Positions 1 to 9,292 are shown, counted from the first letter of the stretch. The stretch is 62,928 nt of DNA from Bacteroidaceae bacterium (GCA_900771425.1 CAAGNV010000019.1:1-62928); one strand, 5' to 3'. The notes: generated by a model not told the origin, from the sequence alone. Translations and numbers: made by a program.

Positions 1-2
1 AC

Positions 3-68
3 GGGGTTATTGACCGCCTCTACGAGGCTGTAGCGTCTTCCAGACGCTTGTCATTCTTAGACTTTTAA
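3..68 (+). CDS. C-terminal tail of an upstream gene (partial)
   Basis: The first bases stay open in one plus frame from base 3 to a TAA at 66-68 and read GVIDRLYEAVASSRRLSFLD plus a final F. This helical, charged tail looks like real protein. It is compatible with the last helix of a Gfo/Idh/MocA-type oxidoreductase, which often ends in a similar YEA/YES pattern, but 21 residues are too few to assign a family. The gene begins outside the window. The stop is followed by about 375 bases without a gene, holding a repeat and a terminator, so this gene and the GH51 gene converge. Confidence 0.4.
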   Translation, partial: GVIDRLYEAVASSRRLSFLDF

Positions 69-158
69 GGAGAGTTATACCTTGTGAAACTTAAAGTGGA
101 TTCTATCACTCGAAATTCCGGATGAACCAGATTTATTTTGTTTTACCACTCTGTCGAT

Positions 159-250
159 AGTTACCACAGCGACGCAGCAGTTTACTACACCGACGGTGCA
201 GTAAACAACCACGACGGTGTAGATTACTGCACCGTCGTGGTTGTAAGAAG
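159..250. repeat. Family A intergenic element, copy 1
   Basis: Three direct units of about 21 bp (core form AGTTTACTACACCGACGGTGC) are followed by one inverted unit and the ending GTAAGAAG. The last direct unit and the inverted unit form a hairpin at 207-242: 16-base arms with one t/g mismatch (G-U in RNA) around the loop ATTA. Related copies lie at 36714-36806 and 53257-53348. The element sits between two convergent genes. The rest of 69-350 shows no gene. Confidence 0.8.
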
Positions 251-350
251 GGAACAGGAAGATAAGGAGAATAACGCAGGCATCGTCACGTTTTCCTTCC
301 AAGTCCTTGATATCAGTACACTTTCACTGTCAACTGTCACCAGTACAAAC

Positions 351-406
351 AAAGCCACGAAACATGCGGCATGAACTGTCATGCGACCTGCACGTTTCGT
401 GGCTTT
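351..406 (-). terminator. Terminator of the GH51 gene
   Basis: Perfect 13-base arms AAAGCCACGAAAC (351-363) and GTTTCGTGGCTTT (394-406) enclose a nested GCATG/CATGC stem. On the minus strand the hairpin ends in TTT and is followed by a T-rich stretch, 37 bases past the GH51 stop codon. It has the form of an intrinsic terminator. Confidence 0.75.
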
Positions 407-442
407 CATTTGTACGGCATATACGCCGTAGTCTTTATTTCG

Positions 443-2455
443 TTACAACTTTATTGTAAGCATAGTGAATGAATAAGCAGGGATGTCGAGGCTCATCTGC
501 TTCTTGACCTTGATGTCCTGTTTCTGTGGTTCGATTGGCTGCTTGTCGTAGTTGTCCTCATCTTCAGGCTGACCGCTGAGAGTAGTCTTTACAGCTGCCG
601 GCTTGAGGCTCTTGAAGCGGCTGAGGTCGAGGTCAACGGTTGTTGCTTCTGCACCTGCGTTGGCAACCTTGACATAGAGTTCGTGCTTCTGTGTATTGAG
701 CACTACTGACTGTTCGATGAGGTTGTTCTTGGCATCTGCGTCGTTCATCTTGACGCAGTCGCCGTAGTAGTAATTGCCTGATGAGAGTCCGAACATCTGC
801 TGAACATAGTAACTGCAAGTAAGATAAACCTTGTCGTTGTCGAAGTAGATGAGGTCTGGATTCCAGTTGGTTGCACCCTTGCGAGCGAAGAGAGGTGCGT
901 ATGAAGTCATGCAAACGACATCACCGTTACGCTCTACGTGAAGGAGATAGAGTGCTTCAGACAGTGCGTCGATGAGTTTCTTGTCCTTTGCGGCATATTC
1001 ACCGAGGTAAACCTTTGTCTTGCGGTCACGTGGATAATCGTCGTACTGACGTGAAGTCTGGAAATAGTTGCGTGGTTCGTAGTAGTGTTCGTCGATGATT
1101 GGCAGACCTATTTCTTCGGCGAGTTTCCAACCATTCTGATAATCTGGGTTGTCGGCATGGCTGCCAGGGCCTGCAGTACCAACGATGATGATTTCAGGGT
1201 GAGCCTTTGTCACGCGCTCATAGATGTACTTGAAGCGCTCTGCAAATTCAGGTGAGATGAGTTCCTCGTTACCAAGTCCGAGGTACTTCAGGTTGAATGG
1301 TTCTGGGTGACCTGCTTCGGCACGTATGCGTCCCCACTTGGTGTTTACGTCGCCGTTAGCCCATTCAATGAGGTCGTTGGCTTCAGCAACCCACTCGTCC
1401 ATCTCACTCATAGGAACTACATCCTGGCCACGGTTGCCAGTCATGCTCCAACCCCCGTTTGTTCCTTGACAGCTGACACCACAAGGAAGGATTGGCAGTG
1501 GTTCCATGCCGAGGTCTTCGCAGAACTGGAAGTACTCGAAGTAACCGAGTGCGAGTGACTGATGGTAGCCCCACGTGTTCTTGATGCCCTTGCGCTGTTC
1601 CTTCGGACCAACTGATGTCTTCCAGCGATAAGTGTCCCACATGCCGTCGCCGCCACCGTGAACAACACATCCGCCAGGGAAGCGCATGAACTTAGGATGG
1701 AGTGCCTCGAGAGCCTCGGCAAGGTCACGGCGAAGTCCGTGTCCCTTGTATGTATCCTGAGGGAGGAGTGAAACCATATCGACATCGACTGAGCCTTCGG
1801 TCAGCACAAGCAGGCGGAGAGATGCGTTCGGAGCAGTCTCGGTAGCAGTGAGTTCGAGTGAATACTTCTTCCAAGAGGCAGCATCAGCAGTGAATTCGGC
1901 ATCGGCAAGCAGTTTCTCCTGGAAACCAGGAACGACGAGTGACACGCGTACTTTCTTGGCATTGCCCTTCACATTGCGCATAAATACGGAGAAATTGTAC
2001 TTGGCACCTGCCTTGACAGAAATTCCGTCGAAGCCGTTGTTCTCAAGGCCGAAGCCTACCCATCCACGATAGTCATAGAACTGACGGGCACGCTCCACGT
2101 TGAGGCGCATGTAGTTAGGGTTGTTTGGGTGGATTGGTTCCTGCTGCTTTGCCTCGGCAAGACCAAGTGAGTGTCCTGGGCGTGATACGCGCCATGCAGT
2201 AGAAGGCCCCCAACCATCACGCTCTGCGATGTTATATTCGAATGAACCGTTCTGAATGAGTTCAGCATTGAGACCGCCATCGGCAGACGAACTGATATCC
2301 TCAAAGAAGATACCGATGAGGTTGTCACTGATTTCCTTGCCACCTGCAGGGGCTTTCATTGCTTTCTGCGCCATCAAGTCGGCAGAGCCAGCAGCAATCA
2401 TGGTCAAGGCAAGTGCATACTTGCCAGCAGACCTCAAGTTAAGTTTCTTAAGCAT
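443..2455 (-). CDS. Alpha-L-arabinofuranosidase, GH51
   Basis: This secreted glycosidase of 670 residues removes arabinofuranosyl side groups from arabinoxylan or arabinan. The N-terminus is a signal peptide (about residues 1-29, ending near LMAQ). Residues about 65-230 form a beta-sandwich like a CBM4/9 module, starting at AELIQNGSFEY. The catalytic (beta/alpha)8 barrel follows with the GH51 acid/base in LGLGNEE (E397) and the nucleophile in VYLGEYAA (E486). The C-terminal part is the usual GH51 beta domain. The protein is somewhat longer than simple GH51 enzymes because of the N-terminal module. It is a single-gene unit with its own terminator and runs codirectionally with the CCA-adding gene upstream. 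Family assignment is secure; the exact polymer is inferred from the xylan and pectin genes nearby. Confidence 0.93.
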   Translation of the reverse strand: MLKKLNLRSAGKYALALTMIAAGSADLMAQKAMKAPAGGKEISDNLIGIFFEDISSSADGGLNAELIQNGSFEYNIAERDGWGPSTAWRVSRPGHSLGLAEAKQQEPIHPNNPNYMRLNVERARQFYDYRGWVGFGLENNGFDGISVKAGAKYNFSVFMRNVKGNAKKVRVSLVVPGFQEKLLADAEFTADAASWKKYSLELTATETAPNASLRLLVLTEGSVDVDMVSLLPQDTYKGHGLRRDLAEALEALHPKFMRFPGGCVVHGGGDGMWDTYRWKTSVGPKEQRKGIKNTWGYHQSLALGYFEYFQFCEDLGMEPLPILPCGVSCQGTNGGWSMTGNRGQDVVPMSEMDEWVAEANDLIEWANGDVNTKWGRIRAEAGHPEPFNLKYLGLGNEELISPEFAERFKYIYERVTKAHPEIIIVGTAGPGSHADNPDYQNGWKLAEEIGLPIIDEHYYEPRNYFQTSRQYDDYPRDRKTKVYLGEYAAKDKKLIDALSEALYLLHVERNGDVVCMTSYAPLFARKGATNWNPDLIYFDNDKVYLTCSYYVQQMFGLSSGNYYYGDCVKMNDADAKNNLIEQSVVLNTQKHELYVKVANAGAEATTVDLDLSRFKSLKPAAVKTTLSGQPEDEDNYDKQPIEPQKQDIKVKKQMSLDIPAYSFTMLTIKL

Positions 2456-2565
2456 CGTTTTGACTTTTTAGTGTTAATATTGATTTGAATTGAACGTATA
2501 ATCTATATCCATGTTGCAATTTTCATCAGCAACAATGAGCCATGGTGACATCCAAAGAGTACGGA

Positions 2566-4080
2566 CTAACCGTTCATTGCCTCCCACCTTGCTTTCAGGA
2601 ACGCGATGCAGTCATCGTGTTCGTTGCGTATCTCGCCGTCAAGGATGGCATCCTTCATAGCATTCTTCAGGGTGCCCACGGTAGAGCATGGCTGCAAGTT
2701 GAACATCTCCATTATCTCGTCGCCGCTGACTGCCAGTTTCATGTTGCGTATGCGGTCTTTTTCCTCTATGTCGATGAGTTTCTGGCGCACCAACTGAAAG
2801 TTCTGATGGAACTGTTTTTTCCTTTGCTCGTTCTTTGAAGTGACATCGGCATCGCATAGGCGCATCAGGTCGTCAATGTCGTCACCAGCCTCGAACAAAA
2901 GCCGTCGGACTGCCGAGTCAGTGACTTCGTCGTCGGCTATGGCAATAGGGCGCATGTGAAGCCCGACCAGTTTTTCCACATACTTCATCTTTTGGTCAAG
3001 CGGCAGTTTCATGCGCTTGAAGATTGACGGAACCATCTTTTCGCCGATAAAATTATGGTTATGGAATGTCCAACCAAGTTGGTTGTCCCATCGTTTGCTC
3101 TTGGGTTTTCCGATGTCGTGAAGCAGTGCAGCCCAGCGGAGCCATAATCCTGCCCCACCCTTTGCTACGTTTTCAAGCACTTCGAGCGTGTGGTAGAAAT
3201 TATCCTTGTGGGCACGGCCGTTGCGTGTCTCGACACCTTCAAGGGCATAGAGTTCGGGGAAAATGAGTTCGAGCAGTCCGCAGCGTTCAAGGTCTATGAA
3301 TCCCTTCGACGGATGCTTCGCCATGATTATCTTATTGAGTTCTTCGGCAATACGTTCGCCAGAGATTATCTTTATGCGGTTCTTGTTGCGTGAGATGGCA
3401 TCGAATGTCTCATCCTCGTAAGTAAAGTTGAGTTGTGTAGCAAATCGTATGCAACGCATCATGCGCAGAGGGTCGTCGCTGAATGTTATGTCGGGGTCAA
3501 GCGGAGTACGTATGATTCCGTCCTCTATGTCGTAGAGTCCATAGAACGGATCGACAAGTTCGCCAAATCTGGAGCCGTTGAGACATAGAGCCATGGCATT
3601 GATGGTAAAATCACGGCGATTCTGGTCATCTTCGAGCGTGCCGTCTTCGACTATCGGCTTGCGGGAGTCGTGACTATAAGACTCACGTCGGGCACCGACA
3701 AACTCCACCTCCATGCCATCGTACTTGAGTTGTGCCGTACCGAAGTTATGGAACACAGACAGGGTGGCTTTCTTTCCTAACGAAGCCTTCAGTCTCTCGG
3801 CTATCATAATCCCCGGGCGCACTCCCTTGTTCTTCGGCTTGCCGATATTAGGTCGGTTGTCCACGAGGACGTCATCAGCTGGGTTTGCCTCGGCATCGTC
3901 TCTCCGGTTATTGATGACAACCACATCAATATCATTGCTCTGGCGCTCAAGAAAAAGGTCACGGACATAACCTCCGATGACATAGCACTCGAGGCCAAGC
4001 GAATCTGCGACCTCGGAAATATTATGAAATATTGGTTTGTCTATTGCACTGCGCAATTCTTCCTCTGTGAGTAGTTTCAT
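2566..4080 (-). CDS. cca: CCA tRNA nucleotidyltransferase with HD domain
   Basis: This 504-residue cytoplasmic enzyme adds or repairs the 3' CCA end of tRNAs. The class II nucleotidyltransferase head has GGYVRD (36-41) and the metal-binding DID (50-52). RRDFTINAMA (155-164) and the RMMRCIRFA segment (about 206-214) are the other family signatures. An HD phosphohydrolase domain follows with LLHDIGKPK (H321, D322), as in many Bacteroidetes CCA enzymes. The ATG lies only four bases after a -7 promoter element on the minus strand (4085-4092), which implies a leaderless or almost leaderless mRNA. It is divergent from the GH105 gene. A poly(A) polymerase of the same superfamily is the alternative, but in this phylum the HD-fused form is normally the CCA enzyme. 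Confidence 0.93.
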   Translation of the reverse strand: MKLLTEEELRSAIDKPIFHNISEVADSLGLECYVIGGYVRDLFLERQSNDIDVVVINNRRDDAEANPADDVLVDNRPNIGKPKNKGVRPGIMIAERLKASLGKKATLSVFHNFGTAQLKYDGMEVEFVGARRESYSHDSRKPIVEDGTLEDDQNRRDFTINAMALCLNGSRFGELVDPFYGLYDIEDGIIRTPLDPDITFSDDPLRMMRCIRFATQLNFTYEDETFDAISRNKNRIKIISGERIAEELNKIIMAKHPSKGFIDLERCGLLELIFPELYALEGVETRNGRAHKDNFYHTLEVLENVAKGGAGLWLRWAALLHDIGKPKSKRWDNQLGWTFHNHNFIGEKMVPSIFKRMKLPLDQKMKYVEKLVGLHMRPIAIADDEVTDSAVRRLLFEAGDDIDDLMRLCDADVTSKNEQRKKQFHQNFQLVRQKLIDIEEKDRIRNMKLAVSGDEIMEMFNLQPCSTVGTLKNAMKDAILDGEIRNEHDDCIAFLKARWEAMNG

Positions 4081-4084
4081 GTTG

Positions 4085-4092
4085 CAAAGTTA
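4085..4092 (-). promoter_or_regulatory. -7 promoter element of cca
   Basis: Read on the minus strand this is TAACTTTG, a perfect match to the Bacteroidetes -7 consensus TAnnTTTG. Only CAAC separates it from the cca start codon, so the expected transcription start falls at or next to the ATG. Confidence 0.65.
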
Positions 4093-4251
4093 GTAATAAA
4101 TTGACAATTGACAACCAAAAAACCGACAATTTAACAGTGGATATCAAAATAATCACCTTTCAATACCTATTGTTTCAATAATTATTCGCATATTTGCACC
4201 TTAATTATGCCAATTATATATCAAATCAAAAAAGGATATAAAAAGAAAAGT

Positions 4252-5367
4252 ATGAAACGAACCATTTTAACCATCATCCTATCCGCACTCGTCACAGCCA
4301 TCTTCGCACAGACCAAGACAGAGACAATGGGACTCATAGTAAAGGTCAACGACTACTGGCAGGCACATAACAAACCTCAATGCCGTGCATTCTGGGACAA
4401 TGCAGCATACTTCACCGGCAATCAGGCGGTATATGAACTTACAAACGACGGGAAATACCTCAAATATGCCCTCGACTGGGCAAACCACAACCATTGGAAG
4501 GGTGCACTGCAGAACGATGAATCGAAATGGGAATACAAGACATACGGCGAAGACCACAACCACGTGCTGTTCGCTGACTGGCAGATTTGTTTCCAAGTAT
4601 ATATCGACCTCTACAAACTCGAGCGCCGCACTGAGCGCATAGAACGCGCCATTCACGTCATGACGACTCAGGCAAAGACTGCCGAAAACGACTATTGGTG
4701 GTGGTCTGATGCACTGTACATGGGAATGCCAATATTCAGCAAACTATACACCGTCACACACGACCAACGCCTGCTCGACAAGCAATACGAGTGTTTCAAG
4801 TGGACTGACGACTTGCTCTTCGACAAAGACGACCATCTCTATTACCGCGACGGAAAGTATGTCTATCCAAAGGTAAAGACTGCGTGCAACGGCGGAAAGA
4901 GTTTCTGGGCCCGTGGCGACGGATGGGTACTGGCAGGACTTGCACGTGTACTTGCTGACCTGCCTCGTGACAGCAAATACCGCCAGTTCTACATTCAGCG
5001 TTTCCAGCAACTGGCAGCAGCCGTCAAGGGATGTCAGCAGGAAGGCGGTTACTGGAGCCGTTCACTGCTATGCGAAGACGATGCGCCTGGCTATGAGACC
5101 AGCGGCACAGCATTCTTCACATACGGACTGCTTTGGGGCATCAACAACGGAATACTTAAGGAAGCAGACTACAAGACTACCATCGACAAGGCATGGAAGT
5201 ATCTCACTACAGTGGCTCTTCAGGATGACGGCAGCGTTGGCTACGTCCAGCCTATAGGTGAGAAGCCAGACCCTACACGGACCGTCGATGCACGTTCGCA
5301 GGCACCGTTCGGAACAGGTGCATGGTTGCTCGCAGCTTGCGAATACTACAAGTGGCAAAAGAAATAA
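4252..5367 (+). CDS. Unsaturated rhamnogalacturonyl/glucuronyl hydrolase, GH105
   Basis: GH105 enzymes cut the unsaturated uronic acid left at the end of oligosaccharides by pectin lyases. The (alpha/alpha)6 barrel is seen as repeated aromatic motifs: LDWANHNHW (74-82), EDHNHVLFADW (100-110), WWWSDALYMG with the catalytic Asp (D153, matching D143 of YteR), FWARGDGW and a C-terminal GYVQPIGEKP. I start it at the ATG at 4252 because this gives a clean signal peptide (MKRTILTII to IFA, cleavage before QTK) and a normal 371-residue length. An in-frame ATG at 4207 would add 15 lysine-rich residues before the signal. It lies 41 bases before sppA, with no terminator seen between them. Confidence 0.9.
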   Translation: MKRTILTIILSALVTAIFAQTKTETMGLIVKVNDYWQAHNKPQCRAFWDNAAYFTGNQAVYELTNDGKYLKYALDWANHNHWKGALQNDESKWEYKTYGEDHNHVLFADWQICFQVYIDLYKLERRTERIERAIHVMTTQAKTAENDYWWWSDALYMGMPIFSKLYTVTHDQRLLDKQYECFKWTDDLLFDKDDHLYYRDGKYVYPKVKTACNGGKSFWARGDGWVLAGLARVLADLPRDSKYRQFYIQRFQQLAAAVKGCQQEGGYWSRSLLCEDDAPGYETSGTAFFTYGLLWGINNGILKEADYKTTIDKAWKYLTTVALQDDGSVGYVQPIGEKPDPTRTVDARSQAPFGTGAWLLAACEYYKWQKK

Positions 5368-5408
5368 GGACAAGAAACAAATGACAAACAATAACAAATA
5401 ACGTAACA

Positions 5409-7193
5409 ATGAAACAATTTCTCAAGTACACCCTTGCGACAATAACAGGTATTATTGTCCTCGGAATCATCTATGCTATTTTTGCCACCATCACTTTGGT
5501 AGGCATGCTTTCAATGGACTCTGCTCCTAAACAAATCAGCAGCAACTCAGTAATGGTCATCAAACTCGAAGGCACATTGTCTGAACGTGCACAGGACAAT
5601 CCACTTGCCAGCCTCATAGGCAATTCAATGGCAGAGGTGGGTCTCAACGACATCCTTGCATCAATCAAGAACGCCAAGAGCAATGATAATATAAAAGGTA
5701 TTTACCTCGAGGCAGGAAGTCTCAACGGTGCTACACCAGCCATGATAGAAGAGATACACGATGCACTGGCTGACTTCAAGTCATCAGGCAAGTTCATCGT
5801 TGCCTATGGCGACAACTACTCACAAGGCGCTTACTACCTCTGCAGCACAGCCGACTCATTGGTTATCAACCCAGAGGGCACCATCGACTGGAGAGGACTT
5901 TCTTCACAAGTCATCTACTACAAGAAACTCCTTGACAAGGTAGGCGTGAAGATGCAGATCTTCAAGGTCGGCACATACAAGTCGGCCGTCGAACCATACA
6001 TTCTCGATGAGATGAGCGAAGCCAACCGCGAGCAGACTGAGTGCTTCAGCAAGGAAATATGGAACGAGTTCAACGGCGATGTAGCCAAGTCGCGCAAGCT
6101 GAAGCCAGCCGTACTCGACTCACTCACCAACACTTGCCTTGCTTTCGCTACAACAAAGGAATACAAGAAAATGAAACTGGTGGACAAGATTGCCTACTCT
6201 GACGCAGTTCCTCAGATTATTGCCAACATGATGAAGTGCGATGCCGACGACTACAACACAGCCAACTTTGTCGATGTGGCTAAACTGGAATCGACTCAGC
6301 CAAAGAACTCAAAGGGCAATATCGTAGCCGTTTACTATGCCGTAGGCGAGATTGTTCAGGAGGAATCGACAACAAGTTCGTTCTCACAGGAAGCAATGAT
6401 TGTTGGCAAGGATGTCATCAAAGACCTGAAGGAACTGGCAGACGACGATGACGTCAAGGCTGTAGTCCTCCGTGTCAACTCACCTGGCGGAAGCGCCTAC
6501 GCATCTGAACAGATTTGGCATCAGGTCAAGAACATCAAGGCAAAGAAGCCTATCGTAGTGAGCATGGGCGGCTATGCAGCCAGCGGTGGCTACTACATCT
6601 CATGCGCAGCCGACTGGATTGTAGCTGAGCCAACCACCCTCACAGGTTCAATCGGCATCTTCGGCATGTTCCCAGAAGCAAGCGAACTTATCAACGACAA
6701 GCTCGGCCTGAACTTCGAGACTGTCAAGACACACGAATATGCTGACTTCGGCGACTACTCACGTCCAGTATCCGAAGGCGAGAGTGCAGCACTCCAGGCA
6801 TACATCAACCGTGGCTACGAAACCTTCACAAAGCGTTGTGCCGACGGCCGTGGCATCAGCCAAGACTCAATCAAGGTCATCGGCGAAGGCCGTGTATGGA
6901 CAGGTGTTCATGCCAAGAAGATAGGACTGGTTGACCAGCTCGGCAACCTCGACGACGCAATCGCAGTAGCAAAGAAGAAGGCTAAGGTAGAAGAATGTAC
7001 CGTGATGACTTACCCAGAAGAGGGCAGCATGTTAGAGAACCTGTTCAACGAGATAGCACCATCAAGCTATGCCGACGCTGAGCTCAAGGAGAACCTCGGC
7101 GAGTTCTACAACATGTTCCGTACAGTCAAGAACGTACATAACGGCGACCGCATCCAGGCAGCACTGCCATATTATTTGATGTTCAACCTATAA
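5409..7193 (+). CDS. sppA: Signal peptide peptidase SppA, 67-kDa type
   Basis: SppA is a membrane-bound serine protease with a Ser/Lys dyad that degrades cleaved signal peptides at the periplasmic face of the inner membrane. The 594-residue protein has one N-terminal membrane helix (about 11-34) and the tandem-repeat layout of the long E. coli type. The catalytic lysine is in FKVGTYKSAVEP (K191) and the nucleophilic serine in MGGYAASGGYY (S392), close to K209 and S409 of E. coli. It leads a plus-strand group with lpxK, punA and thiL. The gap before lpxK (172 bases) holds a Family B repeat. Confidence 0.95.
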   Translation: MKQFLKYTLATITGIIVLGIIYAIFATITLVGMLSMDSAPKQISSNSVMVIKLEGTLSERAQDNPLASLIGNSMAEVGLNDILASIKNAKSNDNIKGIYLEAGSLNGATPAMIEEIHDALADFKSSGKFIVAYGDNYSQGAYYLCSTADSLVINPEGTIDWRGLSSQVIYYKKLLDKVGVKMQIFKVGTYKSAVEPYILDEMSEANREQTECFSKEIWNEFNGDVAKSRKLKPAVLDSLTNTCLAFATTKEYKKMKLVDKIAYSDAVPQIIANMMKCDADDYNTANFVDVAKLESTQPKNSKGNIVAVYYAVGEIVQEESTTSSFSQEAMIVGKDVIKDLKELADDDDVKAVVLRVNSPGGSAYASEQIWHQVKNIKAKKPIVVSMGGYAASGGYYISCAADWIVAEPTTLTGSIGIFGMFPEASELINDKLGLNFETVKTHEYADFGDYSRPVSEGESAALQAYINRGYETFTKRCADGRGISQDSIKVIGEGRVWTGVHAKKIGLVDQLGNLDDAIAVAKKKAKVEECTVMTYPEEGSMLENLFNEIAPSSYADAELKENLGEFYNMFRTVKNVHNGDRIQAALPYYLMFNL

Positions 7194-7224
7194 ATACAAT
7201 CAAATACAGGTTGGAAGACGAAGA

Positions 7225-7340
7225 CCTTCGACTCGGAAGCAGTGGGTTTTCGACACCGAACGTACACTCCTTCGACACCGAACGTACACTCCTTCGGCAA
7301 CGAATGTCCACTCCTTCGGCATCGAACGTCCACTACTTCC
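7225..7340. repeat. Family B intergenic element, copy 1
   Basis: The copy opens with GAAGCAGTGGGTTTTCG, the inverted form of the end seen in the other copies, then carries four 22-bp units of the type TTCGACACCGAACGTACACT and ends with TCCACTACTTC. The opening GAAGCAGTGGG can pair with that end with two mismatches. The element lies between sppA and lpxK, inside what otherwise looks like one operon. The unit of 22 bp is not a multiple of three and the element is not coding. Confidence 0.8.
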
Positions 7341-7365
7341 CGACCTGACATCAATATCAACCACT

Positions 7366-8472
7366 ATGGCTCGTTTCTTATTATATCCATTGGCCGCAGT
7401 TTACGACGGCATAACATCCTTCCGCAACTGGCTCTACAACCGCGGAACAAGGCGTTCGTACGTAAGTTTCATTCCTACCATCTGCATCGGAAACATAGCA
7501 GTCGGCGGCACAGGAAAGACCCCTCACACGGAGCTGCTAATACGGATGCTCCAGCGCGAAGGACTTCACGTGGCAGTACTCAGTCGCGGTTACAAGCGCA
7601 AGTCGCACGGATTCGTCCTTGCCAACGAGAACTGCACGGCAAAGAAGATTGGTGACGAACCATATCAAATGTTCCACAAGTTCACGGGCGTGACCGTTGC
7701 CGTAGATGGCGACCGTGTGCGCGGAGTGAAGAAATTGGAGGCAATGAAAGACCGTCCCGACGTCATTCTGCTCGACGATGCCTTTCAGCACCGCAGCATA
7801 AAGCCAGGACTGAGCCTTCTGCTCTCCGACATAAACAATCCCCTGTGGAACGATTGGCTCATGCCAATGGGACGCCTACGTGAAAGCAGCAGAAACAAGC
7901 AACGTGCCGACGCCATAATACTCACAAAGTGCAAGCACGACCCAATCGAGCCAAAGGAACTGCAGAAGATAAACAAGAAACTCAGCCTGGAGCCCGAACA
8001 ATCGCTCTTCTTCTCACGCATCAAGTACGGCAGGCTGTCCAACGGCATGAATCTTGCTGACATCAGCGGCTATTCCATACTGCTCGTCACCGGCATTGCC
8101 AATCCACGTCCGTTGGAAGAAGAGATAGAGAAGCACACACTCTTCAAGCAAATCGAATTCGACGACCATCACAACTTCAGCAAGAGCGACATCCAGTTGA
8201 TTGAAGACACCTTCAACGCACTGCCAGGCAGCCGCAAACTCATCATCACCACAGAGAAGGACTACACCCGCCTGTCGCCAATGCTCCGCAACAGCGCCCT
8301 CTGCTACTTGCCAATCGAGATAGAGATGTTGGGCGACGGCTACGACCGCCTACGCCAAATGGTATTCAAGTACCTCAACATAAATAAGGATGATGCCCCA
8401 CAAGTCCCATCTGTCCCATTAGACTCATCAGACTCATTAGACCCATTAGACCCATCAGACCCAAAATTATAA
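7366..8472 (+). CDS. lpxK: Tetraacyldisaccharide 4'-kinase (lipid A synthesis)
   Basis: LpxK phosphorylates the 4' position of the lipid A disaccharide at the inner membrane, using ATP. The 368-residue protein starts with the amphipathic segment typical of the family. It has the shifted Walker A motif IAVGGTGKTP (P-loop at 47-53), the LLDDAFQHR signature (about 136-144) and the DHHNFSKSDI region (about 266-275). The final 20 or so residues are odd. They consist of D, P, S and L triplets encoded by a 9-bp minisatellite (8417-8461), which makes the C-terminus longer than usual for LpxK. The stop lies five bases before the punA start, so the two genes are co-transcribed. The order sppA-lpxK-punA-thiL is consistent with an old housekeeping group. 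Confidence 0.95.
   Translation: MARFLLYPLAAVYDGITSFRNWLYNRGTRRSYVSFIPTICIGNIAVGGTGKTPHTELLIRMLQREGLHVAVLSRGYKRKSHGFVLANENCTAKKIGDEPYQMFHKFTGVTVAVDGDRVRGVKKLEAMKDRPDVILLDDAFQHRSIKPGLSLLLSDINNPLWNDWLMPMGRLRESSRNKQRADAIILTKCKHDPIEPKELQKINKKLSLEPEQSLFFSRIKYGRLSNGMNLADISGYSILLVTGIANPRPLEEEIEKHTLFKQIEFDDHHNFSKSDIQLIEDTFNALPGSRKLIITTEKDYTRLSPMLRNSALCYLPIEIEMLGDGYDRLRQMVFKYLNINKDDAPQVPSVPLDSSDSLDPLDPSDPKL
8417..8461 (+). repeat. In-frame 9-bp tandem repeat at the end of lpxK
   Basis: Five consecutive 9-bp units of the form CATYAGACY (CATTAGACT, CATCAGACT, CATTAGACC and variants) are present. As 9 is a multiple of three, changes in copy number would only add or remove residue triplets such as LDP or SDS at the LpxK C-terminus. 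Confidence 0.85.
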
Positions 8473-8477
8473 ATACT

Positions 8478-9287
8478 ATGTACGAAAAGATTCAAGAAAC
8501 AGCTGATTTCCTTCGCAAGCGAATGACCAGCCAGCCAGAAACTGCCATCATCCTCGGAAGCGGATTAGGACGATTGGTAGAAGAAATAGAAATAGAATAC
8601 GAAATTGCTTACAGCGACATTCCCAATATGCCACTGTCAACAGTAGAAGGACATAGCGGTAAATTGCTCTTCGGAAAACTAGGAGGCAAGGAAATCATAG
8701 CCATGCAAGGACGTTTCCACTACTACGAAGGCTACGACATGAAGCAAGTGACGTTCCCAGTCCGTGTCATGTACGAACTCGGCATCAAGAACCTCTTTGT
8801 CAGCAACGCAGCAGGTGGCATGAACCCAGCCTTCTCAGTCGGCGACCTCATGATTATCGAGGACCACATCAACATGTTCCCCGAGAACCCACTCCGCGGC
8901 AAGAACTTCCCTACCGGTCCACGTTTCCCATCAATGCACGAGGCCTACGACAAACACTTCATCGCCATCGTCGAAGAAGCAGCAAAGAATCTGAGCATCA
9001 AAGTACAGAAAGGCGTTTATTTAGGCACTCCCGGACCTACATTTGAGACACCGGCCGAGTATCGCGCATTCCGCATTCTTGGAGCCGATGCAGTAGGTAT
9101 GTCAACAGTGCCTGAAGTAATCGTAGCCGTTCATTGCGGCATCAAGGTATTCGGCATAAGCGTCATTACCGACCTCGGAGGCTTTGCAGAAGCAGTAAAG
9201 GTAAGCCACGAAGAAGTACAAGTTGCTGCCGACGCAGCTCAGCCACGCATGACTGCGCTGATGAAAGAACTTATTAAAAAGGTATAA
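8478..9287 (+). CDS. punA: Purine nucleoside phosphorylase, trimeric type
   Basis: The enzyme splits inosine, guanosine and their deoxy forms with phosphate into base and (deoxy)ribose 1-phosphate in the cytoplasm (purine salvage). At 269 residues it has the normal length of the trimeric family. Motifs are ILGSGLGRL (phosphate site, about 26-34), GRFHYYEGY (about 79-87), NAAGGMNP (about 114-121) and GMSTVPEVIVA (about 207-217). It lies five bases after lpxK and five before thiL, which indicates translation from one mRNA. MTA phosphorylase of the same fold is the alternative; the motifs favour PNP. Confidence 0.93.
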   Translation: MYEKIQETADFLRKRMTSQPETAIILGSGLGRLVEEIEIEYEIAYSDIPNMPLSTVEGHSGKLLFGKLGGKEIIAMQGRFHYYEGYDMKQVTFPVRVMYELGIKNLFVSNAAGGMNPAFSVGDLMIIEDHINMFPENPLRGKNFPTGPRFPSMHEAYDKHFIAIVEEAAKNLSIKVQKGVYLGTPGPTFETPAEYRAFRILGADAVGMSTVPEVIVAVHCGIKVFGISVITDLGGFAEAVKVSHEEVQVAADAAQPRMTALMKELIKKV

Positions 9288-9292
9288 CATAA

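Noticed and set aside
159..250. Reading the Family A copy as part of a small protein gene on either strand
   Set aside because: Both strands are open across it, the translations are repeats of the 21-bp unit, and the other two copies are not open in the same frame.
4207..4251. Upstream start for the GH105 enzyme
   Set aside because: The extra 15 residues would precede a complete signal peptide that starts at 4252.
7242..7655. Plus-strand ORF of 137 codons across the Family B repeat and the start of lpxK
   Set aside because: Its first third is the 22-bp repeat read in a shifting frame and the rest is an out-of-frame reading of lpxK.
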